The notes under the pieces: generated by a model
The model's input: only the letters and a program-made list of their open reading frames with translations
Told to the model about the DNA's origin: nothing
Database searches by the model: none
Translations under genes and position numbers: made by a program
From: Bidens hawaiensis
Taxonomy: Eukaryota > Streptophyta > Magnoliopsida > Asterales > Asteraceae
NCBI GenBank assembly: GCA_021521415.1
Contig: JAIQDT010000027.1
Location: 1,573,001-1,637,000 of the forward strand
Direction: 5' to 3'
Length of the DNA: 64,000 bases
Shown here: one piece after another, positions 1-12,847 of the stretch
Numbering within the stretch: position 1 is the stretch's first letter
Layout of the letters: the number at the start of each line of letters is the position of its first letter

Positions 1-259
1 TTAGGCGAAGTTGTCGAGGCCTATATATGCCTAACTTCGGCTTGTTTAGAAAGAGTTTTTTTTTTTGGGGGAGTACGTGTAAGTGATATTCAAGATCACG
101 TGTTGAAGAGTTGCAATACAACGTGTTTATTAGTATTGTAACGTGTGTTTGTGTATCGTCTCAACGTATTATATATCTTACGCTCGTATCGTATTATGTG
201 GGGATTCCGCACACTCGTGTTACGAGATACTCCTGTGTAGATCCGGCTAGGAACCTACA
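1..259 (+). repeat. 5' LTR of copia element 1 (left end missing)
   Basis: This matches 25057-25312, the distal part of the 3' LTR, with a few substitutions and a longer T run near 57. It ends in CCTACA directly before the primer site. A TATA-like CTATATATG near 21-29 lies between a GGCGAAGTT copy and an inverted AACTTCGG copy, so this is the promoter end of the LTR. About 155 bp of the LTR lie upstream of the window. Confidence 0.92.
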
Positions 260-261
260 AT

Positions 262-273
262 TGGTATCAGAGC
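262..273 (+). promoter_or_regulatory. Primer binding site (initiator Met tRNA) of copia element 1
   Basis: TGGTATCAGAGC, three bases after the LTR end, is the usual plant copia primer site complementary to the 3' end of initiator methionine tRNA. Confidence 0.93.
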
Positions 274-755
274 TTTTGCTCCTCGTGATTGTGTGATTCG
301 GGATTATCACACTGGTGTCAAGATCGTTCCGTTTGACTATTCGCGGAACGAGTTTACGTTGAAATACCTAGTTTTTGTGTCTTACCCATCTCCCACCATC
401 AAATATAACCCATTACACATTCACATACCTCGCAATACGTCAAATTAAAACCTGCAAAACCCTTGTGTTCATCAGGCGAAGTTGCCGTCATCGTTTGTAG
501 GGTTTAAGCGAACTTATAAGGTTTAAGCGAAGTTATAGAGAAAGCGAAGTTGGGAAGTTAAGCGAAGTTAAGTTGTTAAACGAAGTTATAGTGCAAGCGA
601 AGTTAAGGACAAGCGAAGATAGGAAGAAGCAGCGAAGTTAAGTAGGCGAAGTTAAGCTCAAGCGAAGTTAAGCACAACTTCGCCATCTGATCACTGTTCA
701 AAATAAAGAAAAATTAAATACTTTCTTTGTATTTCGAGACGTGTTTCTTTCAACT
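274..755 (+). other. Untranslated leader with GCGAAGTT motif array
   Basis: The leader runs between the primer site and the gag start codon. From about 474 to 684 it holds some eleven copies of GCGAAGTT(A/G) or one-base variants in the plus sense (for example at 475, 526, 544, 597, 645, 661), closed by one inverted AACTTCGCC near 675. The spacing is irregular, 10-20 bp, so it is not a tandem satellite. No ORF of note. Confidence 0.8.
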
Positions 756-3387
756 ATGACTTCGATAAACATTACAGAACTGGTAAAAATGGAGGTTGAA
801 GCCGGTTCAGCAACTAAAGCTCCAAAAATGCACCGATTTCGTTGCATGGAAAGATCGGTTTGAACAGTACGTGAAGTATCAAGACGCTAAGATGTGGGTT
901 TGCATTCAAGATGGATACATTCCACCAACATCCTTGTTTGAAGGTCGTGATCAAATTAAGAAGTATAGTAAGATGGAAGAGGAGGAAAAGAAAATGTATG
1001 AGGCAGAGAGTAAAGCTCATACAGCAATAACCATGGCTCTTCCACAAGAGATTCTTCATACCTTCAAGAAGTACAAAACTGCTAGAGAGCTATGGGAAAC
1101 ACTAGAAAATCGTTATGAAGGTAATGTGGGGATACGTGCATCCAAGACAAAGCTGCTAAAAATCCAATTCTCTGTATTCAAGTACTTGAAAAATGAATCA
1201 CTTGACGATATCATCACCAGATATTATCACTTGATGACCGAACTCAGTAATTACTCCATTGAATACAAAGAAGAAGAGATAGTAGAGAAACTTCTTGATG
1301 CTCTTCCACCGAAATGGGAAATGTATACGGTTTTGATGAGAGAGGATAAAGAATTTACCAATATTGATTTGGAAACAGCAGTCAATAAGTTACGAAATTT
1401 TGAACTTAACATGGTTCGGAAGGAGACACCAACTGATCAGGTTCAGGATCCGGGAATGTATGGTGCGAAAGTCACTTCAAGTTCAAGTTCAAAGTCAGAA
1501 TCCTCTGCCTACTACTCAAAGGGAGAATCAAATTCAAACTCAACTCGTGATGGTCATGTGATTCTCAATATGGATGGCGACGTATGTTTCGTAGCTGGAG
1601 GTAGTAATCCTTCAAAACCTCAAGCCACAACTGGAAATTTCTCGTCAAATGTCCTAAGCTACAACTACTCACAGATGCCCATGAGTGTTAAATCAGCTGA
1701 ACAACAGTTTGCTCTTTATGCATCCTTCATTGCATCTTATGAGAACTACATCAAAGGTAAAATAGTCGACCCTGCAACTTTGGATGAAGACTATGATCAG
1801 ATCGATGCTGATGATTTGGAGGAGATGGATCTGCAGTGGCAGATGGCTATGATAGTAAGAAGGGTAAAGAGATTCATGAAGAAAACGGGTAGAAAGTTCG
1901 TTGGAGAAAGACCAGGGTTTGATAAATCAAAGGTTCGATGTTACAACTGTCAACAGAATGGTCACTTTGCTAAGGAATGTACAAATGAGAGAGTCGAACG
2001 AAGTCAGAACAGGCATGCACAACAGAATGGGGGTGGTAGTGAGAATAGAGCTATGGTATCTAGACAGAATGGTGGATACAACTGGAATATACAAGTTGAG
2101 GAAGTGTTCGAACAGGCTAATTTGGTAAACATCGAAACCGGAGGAAGTGAGCGGGAGACGGGAGAAAATCAAGCATATATGGCAGAAGTGAACGATCAGC
2201 TCTCTGAGGTAAGTTCTAAACCTCATTGTATACAATGTGAAAATCTGTCTGAACAATTGAAAACAGTAACTAATCAGTTTATTAGTTTGGATGCACAATT
2301 TAAAAAGTTAAAAGAAGATCATCACTACACTAAAACTAGAGAAAACAGTTACTCGGTAAAAATAAAAGCTAGTGAAAAGGATATCAGAAGTCTTAAAGCA
2401 AGTCTAGCTGATAAAATACAAGTAATTGATCTTAGTTATGAAGTGTTAGAAGAAAAAACCAAACTGATTACTGAAAGAGATAAACAGATAGCTGATTACC
2501 AGGTAAAAGTGGTGGAACTAAATAGAAAAATTGAACAATTTAGAAACTCTTCAACAATGCTTAATCACATCATAAGTGTTCAACGTTCCCCAGTTAACAA
2601 AGGGGGAATTGGATTTTCTGAAGTTCCACCACCGTATAACAATAACTATACCTATAATCCTAGTAATCAGAAATCTGCTGATGTTGAGATTAGTCAGACA
2701 GTTCCAGTCAAAATTTCGACTAAAGAACCTGAATTTAATAAGAGCGAAACGAGTAAGCCAATTTCCAATGTTGAGATTTCTGTTCCTAGCCCTGTCTCAT
2801 CAAATTCGGACAAGTCATCCGAATCGGGTGAGATAAAAGAAGAGGTAGTGTTACTAAAACGTGGGGAGGAATATAAGCCTGATGAAAAGAATTCTTCCCT
2901 AAACCCGTTCGTCCCACCATATGTTAGACAAACGGGTAGTAATGCAATCTCGACATCTGCAACAACTGTTGAGACGAAAGTTGAACACAGAAGTTTTTTC
3001 AGATGCAATCAAATAGGACACCTTATTGCTGATTGTCCACTAAACCAGAGAATATTTAGAGGTATGAGGCCTTTGAAAACTGAGAATAAAAGGAATTTTA
3101 ATTATAATACAGGTAAGATTGCGAACTCATCAAATTTCAGATATTGGACTAATCCAAGATTTCAAAGAAATCGGTCTCAGTTTTTCCCAGTTAACAAGAA
3201 AACCAACAATTATAACTCAGTTAATTCACTAAGGTTTGGATGGCCTCATAGTCAATCCTCGAGAAGGTTTCCTTTCAGAACTTACAGAATTCATTCTCAA
3301 ACTGACTTTGGGCAACCAAAGTGCTGGATGCCGGTCAATAGATTTAATCGACCCAAGACCAGTAGGTCTTGGGTCCCAAGATTTTAA
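756..3387 (+). pseudogene. gag: gag of copia element 1 (frameshifted near the start)
   Basis: Nucleocapsid/capsid protein that packages the element RNA. The ATG at 756 (MTSINITELVKMEVEAG) aligns with the start of gag in element 2, but about five bases are missing near 821-829. The rest is therefore in another frame, open from about 796 to the TAA at 3385. The N-terminal half has the copia gag (UBN2-like) region with ELWETLENRYEG and DALPPKWEMY. A zinc knuckle CYNCQQNGHFAKEC follows at about residue 385, then a coiled coil (about 480-600). A second knuckle has lost its first Cys (FFRCNQIGHLIADC). The C-terminus is basic and Asn/Arg/Phe rich. At roughly 875 residues it is large, as in Sireviruses. 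The terminal SWVPRF-stop sits just before pol. Confidence 0.88.
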
Positions 3388-6300
3388 TCTTTTTCTCTAA
3401 TTGTGCAGGAACAGTGGAACAGGGCTGTAAACAATCCGTGGGTTGTGGATAGTGGTTGTTCCCGGCACATGACTGGTAACAAGAATTTGTTACGTGATTG
3501 GAAACCTGTTCAAGGTGGTAGGGTTAGTTTCGCTGGAGAGAGTGGAGGTAGAATCAGTGGTATTGGAACTGTGATGAATGGAAAAATGAAGTTAGAGAAG
3601 GTGAATTTTGTAGAAGAATTGAAACATAACTTGCTGAGTGTATCTCAGATTTATGACAAAGAATACACGGTGCATTTTACTAAAAAAGAGGCAATCGTCC
3701 TTTATCCTGGTTTCAAGATACCAGAGGCATGGGTGGTAATGAGAGCTCCAAGAGAAAAGAATACGTATGTAATGGATATGAGGTCAACTGAGATGACAAC
3801 AGGAGAATCATGTCTTCTGTCAAAGGCAACTGAGTCTGAGTTAGAGTTATGGCATCGAAGAATGGGACATATACATCTTCGCAAGATGAATTACATTGTC
3901 AAGAATGGGCTGGTGCTTGTTGTTCCCTTAAAGAATTTTAACTTTGAAGATCAATGCTTGTCATGCAAGAAGGGAAAACAACACATAAAACCTCATCACT
4001 CCAAGAAGGTTAACTCAATTGTCAGTACCCTAGACCTACTTCACATGGATCTCTTTGGTCCCGTGAATGTAAAGAGTCTAGGTGGAACATCATACTGCTT
4101 GGTTGTAACCGATGACTACTCTCGATACTCTTGGGTATACTTTCTGAAGGCAAAAGATGAGACAGTTCAGTTGGTAATTAACTTGATTACCAAGGTTGAA
4201 AATATTGTTGGGCGAAAGGTTAAGTACATCAAGAATGATAATGGTACAGAGTTCAAGAACTACCAGATGGAGATGTTCTGCTTACAGAAAGGGATAGACC
4301 ATCAATACAGCGCCCTGTATACTCCGCAACAAAATGGGGTAGCTGAGACGAAGAATAGAACGCTAATTGAAGGAGCCAGAACCATGCTGGCAGATGCTAA
4401 ACTTCCCGTGGTGTTCTGGGCTGAAGCTGTTACCACAGCCTGTTATATCCTTAATCGTGTTTTAACTGTTAAAAGTTTAAATAAAACTTGCTATGAACTC
4501 ATGCATGGTAGAAAGCCAAACCTGAAGGGTCTTGAACCTTTCGGGTCCCCATGTACGATATTAAAGACAAACTCAAAATTTGGTGAAAAAGCCGACGAAG
4601 GTATTTTAATCGGATATGTTGTTGGGACACCCAACAGAAGAGTCTTTAATTTATCGAACAGCAAGGTTGAGGTGGTATGTAACACTGACATTACGAGTTA
4701 CAAATCACCAAAGCCTAGCACGGGACCTAATGAAGCTTTCGACTATGATAAACTATTCAAATCTTTTAATATGCCTTACTTGGGTTTTGCAGAAGTTGAT
4801 GACAAAATTGCTTCACAGATTCTGTATGACGAGGAGGAGAATATTGTGCAACGTCCGCAATACGACGAAAGTCAACCTTCCTCGTCAAGTGCCGTTGATA
4901 CTCCTGCTGCCTCTACTGAAGAAGAATTCTACAACCCATTTCACTCTCAACATCAATCACCCACTGATGAACTCTCTTAGAATTTAGAAAACAATCTGGA
5001 AGTCGGTCTGATTCAGACTACTGCAATTCACAAAAATCACCCTTTGGGGAACGTGATAGGTAATCTGTCTGACGGTGTTCAAACAAGAAGAAGCTTGGAT
5101 GAACACACATGTGTTTACGCAAGCATTAAAGACACGGGTATCATAAATGAATGCTTGTACACTTGCTTCATTAGCCAGGTTGAACCGAAGAATTATCAAA
5201 TGGCTCTAAAGGATAGTTCGTGGGTCGAAGCCATGCAAGAAGAGTTAGCACAGTTCGAAAAGATGGAAATATGGAAATTAGTTGAAAAACTAGAGAATGT
5301 AAATGCTATTGGTACAAAGTGGGTTTTTAAATATAAGAGAGATGAGAAAGGGATAATCATAAGGAACAAGGTAAGGCTGGTAGTAAAAGGGTTTAATAAG
5401 CAAGATGGAATCGACTACAGCGAAGTGTTTGCTCATGTTGCAAGATTGGAAGCAATTCGACTATTTTTGGCATTTGCTGCACACAAAGAGATGAAAGTGT
5501 TCCAATTAGATGTGAAAAGTGCCTTTTTAAATGGTAAAGTTGATGAGGTGGTGTACGTTGAACAGCCTCTGGGTTTCCCTGATCCAGATTTTCCTGATCA
5601 TGTGTACAAACTGAGTAAAGCTCTATATGGGCTACATCAGGTTCCTCGTGCCTGGTACGCAACTCTGTCTGATTACTTGCTTGATAATGGGTTCGATAGA
5701 GGAAAGATCGATAGCACGCTGTTTGTCAAGAGAAAAGGGGGTGATCTTCTACTCGTTCAAGTTTATGTGGACGACATCATTTTTGTTGCATCAAGAGTCG
5801 CCATGTGTCAGGAATTTGAAGCAGTCATGAAAAAGAGGTTTGAAATGAGCGCCATGGGTGAATTAACTTACTTTTTGGGATTGCAGGTAGATCAGAAGAA
5901 AGATGGGATGTTTATTCATCAAACAAAATATGTCCATGATGTGCTCAAACGCTTCAAGATGGACAATAGCACTCCATTTGATACTCCAGTTTGCATCAAC
6001 CACAAACTGGGTGCTGATTCTGACAGTGATGAAGATGTGGATCCCACCCAATATCGAGCAATCATAGGTTCTTTAATGTATTTAACTGCATCTAGACCTG
6101 ATATTATGTTTGCAGTTTGTCTTTGTGCTCGTTTTCAGGCAAGCCCGAAGAAATCTCACATGAAGGGAGTGAAGAGAATATTGCGGTATCTCAAACGCAA
6201 GCCTAAGTTGGGGTTGTGGTACACGAAAAGGGGAGAACTGGATTTGGTAGCTTACACAGATTCTGACTATGGAGGTTGCAATCAGAACAGGAAGTCAACA

Positions 6301-6709
6301 ACCGGTGGATGTCAGTTTCTGGGAGGAAGATTGGTGTCGTGGCAGTGCAAAAAGCAGACCTCAGTAGCCATTTCCACCTGCGAAGCAGAGTACATGGCAG
6401 CATCGAACTGCTGCTCCCAGGTTCTTTGGATACAACAGAAATTGCGCGATTACGGTCTGAATTTCACTCAAACCCCTATTTGCATTGATAACACTGCTGC
6501 AATCTCAGTAACTAACAATCCCATCAAACACAGCAAAACTAAACATATTGACATTCGTCATCATTTTATATGGGATTGTGCTGAGAAGAAATTAATTGTG
6601 CTAGAAAAGGTTGATTCGTTGGATAATTTCACCGATCTTTACTAAAGCGTTTGACCGATCCCGTTTTCAAAATCTTGTTGAACTTAATGGGATGATCAAT
6701 CCCGAGTAA
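3388..6709 (+). pseudogene. pol: pol of copia element 1 (protease, integrase, RT, RNase H; broken)
   Basis: Polyprotein for reverse transcription and integration. It is in the same frame as the end of gag but separated by the TAA at 3385. The order is as follows: protease with VVDSGCSRHMTG (near 3436); integrase with the HHCC zinc region (HRRMGHIHL ... CLSCKKGK) and the D, D, E core (LHMDLFGP, IKNDNGTEF, VAETKNRTLIEGA); RT with KWVFKYKRDEKG, QLDVKSAFLNG and YVDDI (near 5765); RNase H with YTDSDYGG and CEAEYMA. Breaks: an in-frame TAG at 4978-4980 in the linker between integrase and RT, and a 2-base loss near 6643 that ends the frame at DLY. The original end, read from element 2, is the TAA at 6707. 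The catalytic residues look intact. Confidence 0.92.
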
Positions 6710-7310
6710 CCTTGTTTTCCGTTTTTCTTAAAAAAAAAAAGAAAAAAAAAACATCACTATCGCTTAGAATTATGTCGGTTGCTTCAGTTTGAAGGACACA
6801 TCTTCGGATATGTTTGGTCCTTACTTCTACTAGTAGATTATAAGGATAGCGATTAACCGGATGACTGAAAGTGACCGGGGCGGTTTATGATGGTTTTTAT
6901 TCTTTCGCTGAAAAGTAGTCGTTTATACTTAGTTAGAAGGACACGTACTCGTATGTGGTCGGTCCAGCTGATCCATTGGATCTTCAGGATGGCCGTTTAC
7001 CTGAAGACTTTGACTTGATCGGGGCGATAGAATTTAAATTTTTTTTAGGGGAGATGATATAATTTTTCAAGTCTATAACTTCGTAAGATGTTTCAATACA
7101 ATGTTTAAAAGAAAATTGATCCAACCATGGAAAGTGATAGAAAAACTAATTCTGTGTGCTTAATTGGTGAAGTTATTAGGCCTAAAAGACTCTAGAACAG
7201 CCATTGTAAGTTATGGTAGCTTTATATGGTGCGTAAAAGTAGAAGTGATACAAACTAAATCTCCTCGATTTAATGTGGAGAATCATTCTGAGTTGTGCAT
7301 GTCTCCATAT
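6710..7310 (+). other. Left part of the spacer of copia element 1
   Basis: Non-coding sequence after pol. It begins with an A-rich tract (6731-6750) and is colinear with the complement of 12300-12840 in element 2. No coding signal is seen. It stops at the nested insertion and resumes at 19697. Confidence 0.8.
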
Positions 7311-7315
7311 ACATC
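7311..7315. repeat. Target-site duplication ACATC, left copy
   Basis: ACATC directly precedes the TGTAGG start of the nested LTR. The same five bases follow the other LTR at 19692-19696. Element 2 itself holds the uninterrupted version of this site in its own spacer (complement of about 12224-12245), which confirms the boundary. Confidence 0.96.
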
Positions 7316-7746
7316 TGTAGGTTCCCTGGACGGATCGCACGAGATATATCGGTCTACTCAGGTGCGGAATCCCTACGTAGATCGTTACGAGTATAAAACA
7401 CAAACCAAACAAACACACGAATAACCGAACACACGTTATATATTATAACTCAAACACGTGACGTAATATCACTGTTACAGACTCTCGTCCTCACGTTACA
7501 ATGAACTCGAACTACTGAAACGAACTTAAACAACTCACTCTAAACCAAGCCTTAAGCTGGTATATAAATACACGACAACTTCGCCTGGCATGTTCAGGCG
7601 AAGTTGTCCATAACTTCGCTTGACTAACAAGTACGCCTGTTAAGCGAACTTGTCAGTAACTTCGCTTAAACATACAAAACATAATTAAACATTACAGACT
7701 CGATTACAGATACTAGATTATGAACTACTGACACTATGCACCAACA
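7316..7746 (-). repeat. 3' LTR of copia element 2
   Basis: A 431-bp repeat bounded by TG and CA, paired with 19261-19691. On the minus strand it carries GCGAAGTT copies in both orientations next to a TATA-like stretch (complement of about 7560-7570), the probable start of transcription in the other copy. The purine tract abuts it at 7747. Confidence 0.96.
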
Positions 7747-7759
7747 GACTCCCCCTTGG
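7747..7759 (-). promoter_or_regulatory. Polypurine tract of copia element 2
   Basis: Read on the minus strand this is CCAAGGGGGAGTC, directly before the 3' LTR: the plus-strand primer site for reverse transcription. The same sequence sits before the 3' LTR of element 1. Confidence 0.9.
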
Positions 7760-7817
7760 CAGTAGCTTCATATCTTGATCTTTAAGCACTTGTCTCGTAA
7801 TCTTCAATCTTGTATCT

Positions 7818-10747
7818 TCACGCATGCACTCCTTCTCTAACATAAACTGACACAACTCTTTGATACTTCCTCGCTTCGTCCTTCCAAGCAGAAATATAAA
7901 AGATTTTCTTCTCATTAAGCACCTTCAGATCAGCTTGCGATAAGTTTACCAAATGCATCGGATCGTAAACTCTTAGGAGCTCTTGTTCGTCCTCGTCTTC
8001 CATCACCGCCTCTGCTGTCTCACAATCCACATACCACCACTTTAGGTCTTTAAGCACATCCATGGGCATTGTCTTCATCGGTACTTCTTTCAGGCACCGG
8101 ATCGGTTTATACTTCATGACCATCCAAGGTTTTCCATCAGCTCTCAAACCTCTATCCTTGTCTTCAACAAGTTTTCCCTTCTGCGGTTTCAACAGCTCAA
8201 ACTTCTTCTCTTTTATACTCTCTCTCCATACAATTTTCTCAATGACTCTAGCCATATTATCGTCATTTCGATTGATTAACCCCAATCTGGCTAAGTCTTT
8301 CACTTCACATTCCGGCAGTGTATTCAACGACCTTAACATTTTTTAAAATACTGAACGCCGTCATACCGTTTAATCACAAAGAGCTTCAACTGCTCATCAT
8401 AGATCCAGCAAATAATCCCTTTCTTCGCTTCGGCATAGCCTTTAATATTGTAACTCTTCTTAAACATTGTAGGGACCGCTGGTTTCTTCGTTTTGACGAA
8501 CCACTGAGCATAGCCTTCCTTCCACCTAGGCTGCTCTTCCCATTCAGTCTCATCATTTTCCATCTCATTACCCATATCGGCTTTCTCAATATCTGGGATC
8601 TCGTGTTCAACATTTTCTTCTACAATTTCACCTTCTTCAACATCTTCTTCAATCACAATCTGTGCGCCAGTCTTCTCAATCTCCTCAATAGGCAGCACAT
8701 CATCATCAAACATCACATCATCATCTAGCATATCATCATCTAGTTCTTTCAAAGCATCAATCACATCATCTTCATCATCAACCATCACCACCTCATCACC
8801 ACCAACTGCACCTACAGACTCCCCCTGAGCTGTGGAAGTCCCAAGAGCTTGAGTAGTTCTTGGCAACTCACCACCTGCATCTTTCGATGCATTGGGATCA
8901 TCGTCTTTGTCATTCCTCTTCTTTGTCCTTAACTCGTCGCCTTTACAGCCTGTCTCCCCCTGAGATGCCAAGAACTCCTTCATATCATCTATAATTCTTC
9001 CATGTTCAATCAGGAGGGACGACTGTAGTTGATTCTCTGCTACAAGGCGCTGAATAGCCTGGGTCTGGACAAGATTCACCCTTGATTGTTCAGCCACGAC
9101 CCGCTCAAGTGCAGCTATTCTCTCCGAGTCTGAGAGAGTTGCATCGAAATCAAACCTCATGTTAGATGTGTCTTGAGTATACTCAGCAGGGATCTCGAAT
9201 TTAACCGGGACATCAGAAGCAGTTGTGGACGTAACCGCAGGTGGTATCGTGACCGACAACCCTGCAGTTGCAACGACTGTCGACTCTACAAATTGTGCCA
9301 CCACCTCTGAAGGAGTAAGCATTGGAGGTGGTAAAGACACAATCTCCGGAATCGTCAGCTGGATAGGAGTGATTGGGATGCCAAAAGCTGATGATGTAGC
9401 CACCACGGGAACATCCGCGGCGCTTAAACCTGTGACCTGTAGTGATGTAGGAACAATCGACATACCTGACAGTGCGGATGGAGCAAAACGTACAACTCTT
9501 GAAGTCTCTCCAGCTCCCATACCTGCACCTGTCCTTTCACGTCTTGATCGTCTAATCAGCTTGTGAATATCCTCTTCTTCTTCTGACTCGCTATCATCAA
9601 CTGTTCTCTTCCTCTTGCCAAATGTTCTTTCTCGTGTCACCAACATCCTTCTCGCCTCATCCATAACATCATCAAGATCTGAGTCAGCCACCGTCGTAGC
9701 TGCTCTAGTAACATTCACTTCCCGAACCTGTGCAGCAGAGACCTGCACCTCTTCTTGCGGATCAAACCGGTCCATGTCGAAGAATCCTTGGCCGCCAAAT
9801 GCAGCATCAAGGTCTACATCCTCCTCAGCCGACACAACAGGCACAGCAGGTACATCTCGAGGTGCTCCTACCTGTCGTGGTTGAGGGTCTCTGAACTCAT
9901 CCCCACGAGCTGGCACATACCCCGGGTTTATTAAGTACCCAAAGAGTGGAGTATGCCTTGGACGCAGTTCAGGCTTGCTCCTCGCACTGGATGTGCGGCA
10001 TTGAGCGAAGATACGTTTGCTCACATTCTCCACGTATCGTATTGGGCGTCGTTGAGGCAACGTGGGAGCAACATGATTCAAGATCATCTGAATGAATCTT
10101 GGATACATGATGAACCTTTCACGGGCCATCGCTCTTCTCTGTCTATCAATTTCGTAAAAGACCATCTGACTAAAGCTATAATGTTTGTTATAAGTCAGAG
10201 CAGTCATTGCGGACTGCATGGTCGCACCCATACCATCAGTGCCCGCCTTCCTCCCAGACATGCAGACAATCATAACGTGCATGAGGAAGCGCCACTGATC
10301 AAGTAGGAAACCCTTCCTCCGTTGTGTATCGCCCAATGGACCAGAATAGCCCATTCTTAGAAATGCTCCATCGCGAAACGGAGCAACAAACTCCGTAGGG
10401 TCATCCCTAGTCTCCTCTCCAAATCGTAACGCCACCCGTATTTGTTCAGATGAGAACTGAACTTCTTGATTATTGATGGTTGCTCTCATAACCGGGGGCT
10501 CAACACGGAAATTGTATTCCACCGTCTGCCAGAAATCCTCAATATTGGGTAAGGAAATCGGCAGAGTCGTAGTGATTGCGTGGAATATCCTCGAGCGAAG
10601 GAGGAATGTGATTATCTCGCGGTAATCCTCCACACCACTCGCTTCCGGGTCTAAGGTGATGAACATGTTGTGACCCGGGAAGAATTGTCTCTGATTATCT
10701 CCTCCGTCATCTCCTCCAGCACCTCCAGCACCGGCAACAGAAGCCAT
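7818..10747 (-). pseudogene. env-like extra ORF of copia element 2 (one frameshift)
   Basis: A protein of unknown function between pol and the 3' LTR, in the position of the env-like gene of Sireviruses. The first 804 residues are open (MASVAGAGGAGGDDGG). At an A run near 8342-8347 the frame shifts; the last 173 residues follow in another frame and end RVVSVYVREGVHA. Corrected length is about 975 residues. An N-terminal globular block of about 270 residues (ITLDPEASGVEDYREI ... MYPRFIQMILN) recalls a domain annotated in plant transposon proteins. Then come a Ser/Pro/Val-rich linker, a short coiled coil (IAALERVVAEQSRVNLVQTQ), an acidic Asp/Glu tract and a conserved C-terminal block. I see no convincing signal peptide or membrane segment, so 'envelope' is a name by position only. 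Confidence 0.8.
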
Positions 10748-12847
10748 ATCTGCAACAAACGAACCAAGTTAGATAAACATTAAGGCGTACCACAAGTTCG
10801 CTTGTTACCATGTGCGAAGTTGTGATAAAATCTGTATAGGCGAAGTTAAAGTTGGGGCGAAGTTAGGAACAACTTCGCTTCATCTTTAAGTTCGTCTAAT
10901 AATTAAAAAATTAAAAGGTCCCGGCGAAGTTAATGATAACTTCGCCTCACCACAACATCGCCCCAGGCGAAGTTGAGCCTCAGGCGAAGTTACGGATAAC
11001 TTCGCCTAAACCTTAAGTTCGCCTGAATCTGAATCGGCGACAGTAAGGATTTCGAACGACGTGCCGTTGGCGAATTTAACGATTGTGGACTCCGTAAAAC
11101 TCGATTTTATGATGGTCCAGACGTTCAAGTTGTTCACAACCACGTAAAAACAAGTTTGAAAAATGGTTTCAAAAATCCGACGGTCCGAGGTTTCGTAACG
11201 GTTTGACACGACCTTAGATAAACAAGAAAGAACATGTGTTATACGATATGTCAACACCACGAACCTTGAATCGTAACGGAAACTGAGAAAAAAGAACAAA
11301 GATGAAACGAAACGACAAGTTCGCCGAGATTTCAGATAAGTTCGCTGAAAAGTCGGAGGATAAGTTCGCTGATAATGAAAATAATGAACGAATGACTTTT
11401 GAAAATCCTTATATAGGGGCGAAGTTATACAGGCGAAGTTACGGTTAACTTCGCCTAGGCGAAGTTATTCACAAGTTCGCCTGTTTAACAACATCGCCTA
11501 TATTTACAAAATCAACCCTTATAATTTGAACATTTTGCAATTAACTTTTAAAACTTCCCTTTAAGAATCAAATAACACGATCAAGTCCAAGTAACCAGAT
11601 ACAAAATTATAAAACTACCTAAGTACAAGAAACTTATAAAAATTAAAGTATAAGGGATCAAATTTCAGTCTCGATAGGGACCACTACGTTTTAGAAAAGA
11701 TCCGAACAGGAATCATACTAATTACGTGACTGTCACATAGATCCGTGTTTAGCTGTATTATGACAGAAGGAAACAGGTTGTAGGCAGGTAAATAACTTAA
11801 GATGGTTTTCATCGTTTCTGTGATACCCGTTAAGTTCAATTAATCTCAAAAATTAAGTGGGCAACAACTCAAAGATTATGATGCCTCCTATCTATTCTCA
11901 AAGCGTATTTGGCTTTCCCCAAGTCACCCCGAATTGACTTCGACCCATAGTGTCTGATTAAGTTTGTAAGTACTCTTCATCTGCTTCCCGTTCTCTTTCT
12001 TACTCCATGATTAAGAAGTCTTGATATTTTGAACTCTAGAATGTTTTCATAACTCATAATTTTTTTTTTTTTTTTTTTTTTATGATAAACATTTACATAG
12101 ACTTCAGAGTAGTAAACAACTGCAAGTCCCGAATCTGGATCACTGTAGTTTCTTGAAACGCTATCTTCACGGGAATCAGAACACTTACGGGCTCGTGTAT
12201 GACTGGGTAATCGCTTTTCTGCCTATCATTCGGAAAGATATATATGAAGACATGCAAAACTCGTAAGGAGTTTCCACGTAAAATCAAGTAGTTTTAGTTT
12301 GTATCACATCTACTTTTACGCACCATAAAAAGCTACCATGACATACAATAACTGTCCTAAAGCCTTTTAAGCCTAATAACTTCACTAGTTAAGCACACAG
12401 AATCAGTATATCAATCATTTTCCAAGGTTGGATCAATTTTCTGTTAAACATAGCAAACGAACTTCTTACGAAGTAGCAGACTTGAAAAATAATTTCATTT
12501 CCCTTTAAAAAATTTTAACATTAATCGCACCGACCAAAACAAAGTCTTCAGGTAAACGGCTATCCCGAAGATCCAATAGATCAGATGGACCGACCACATA
12601 CTAGTATGTGTCCTTCTAACTAAGTATGGTCGACTAATTTTAAGCGAAAGAATGAAAACTCATCATAAACCGCACCGGTCACTTTCAGTCATCTGGTTAA
12701 TGGCTATCCTCAAAATCTACAAGTAGAAAATGAGGACCAAAACATATCCGAAGACAAGTCCTTCAAACTGAGGTAACCGACATATTTTAAGCGATAGTGA
12801 CGTTTTTTTTTTTTTTTTTTTTTTTAAATATAACATGAAAAGCATGG
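10748..12847 (-). other. Spacer between pol and the env-like ORF of copia element 2
   Basis: About 2.1 kb without a supported gene. The part next to the ORF (10785-11500) is dense in GCGAAGTT and its complement. The rest is AT-rich, has a T run at 12061-12082 and another near 12805-12825, and contains the intact version of the site where element 2 is inserted in element 1. It lacks the long minisatellite found in the matching spacer of element 1. Confidence 0.75.
10785..11500. repeat. GCGAAGTT / AACTTCGC motif cluster in element 2 spacer
   Basis: Many copies of GGCGAAGTTA and TAACTTCGCC, often as facing pairs 5-15 bp apart (for example around 10840-10880, 10925-10945, 10970-11005, 11410-11480). 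One-base variants (GTTCGCC, ACATCGCC) are interspersed. Facing pairs could fold as short hairpins in RNA or be paired protein sites. Confidence 0.8.

Noticed and set aside
255..290. tRNA gene or fragment at the primer site
   Set aside because: Only 12 bases are complementary to initiator tRNA, next to an LTR edge; no tRNA fold is present.
8062..8728. Plus-strand ORFs opposite the env-like gene
   Set aside because: Antisense shadows of a conserved coding region; no features of their own.
11006..11299. 97-residue ORF on the minus strand in the element 2 spacer
   Set aside because: It overlaps the motif cluster, has no family resemblance, and the aligned region of element 1 does not keep the frame.
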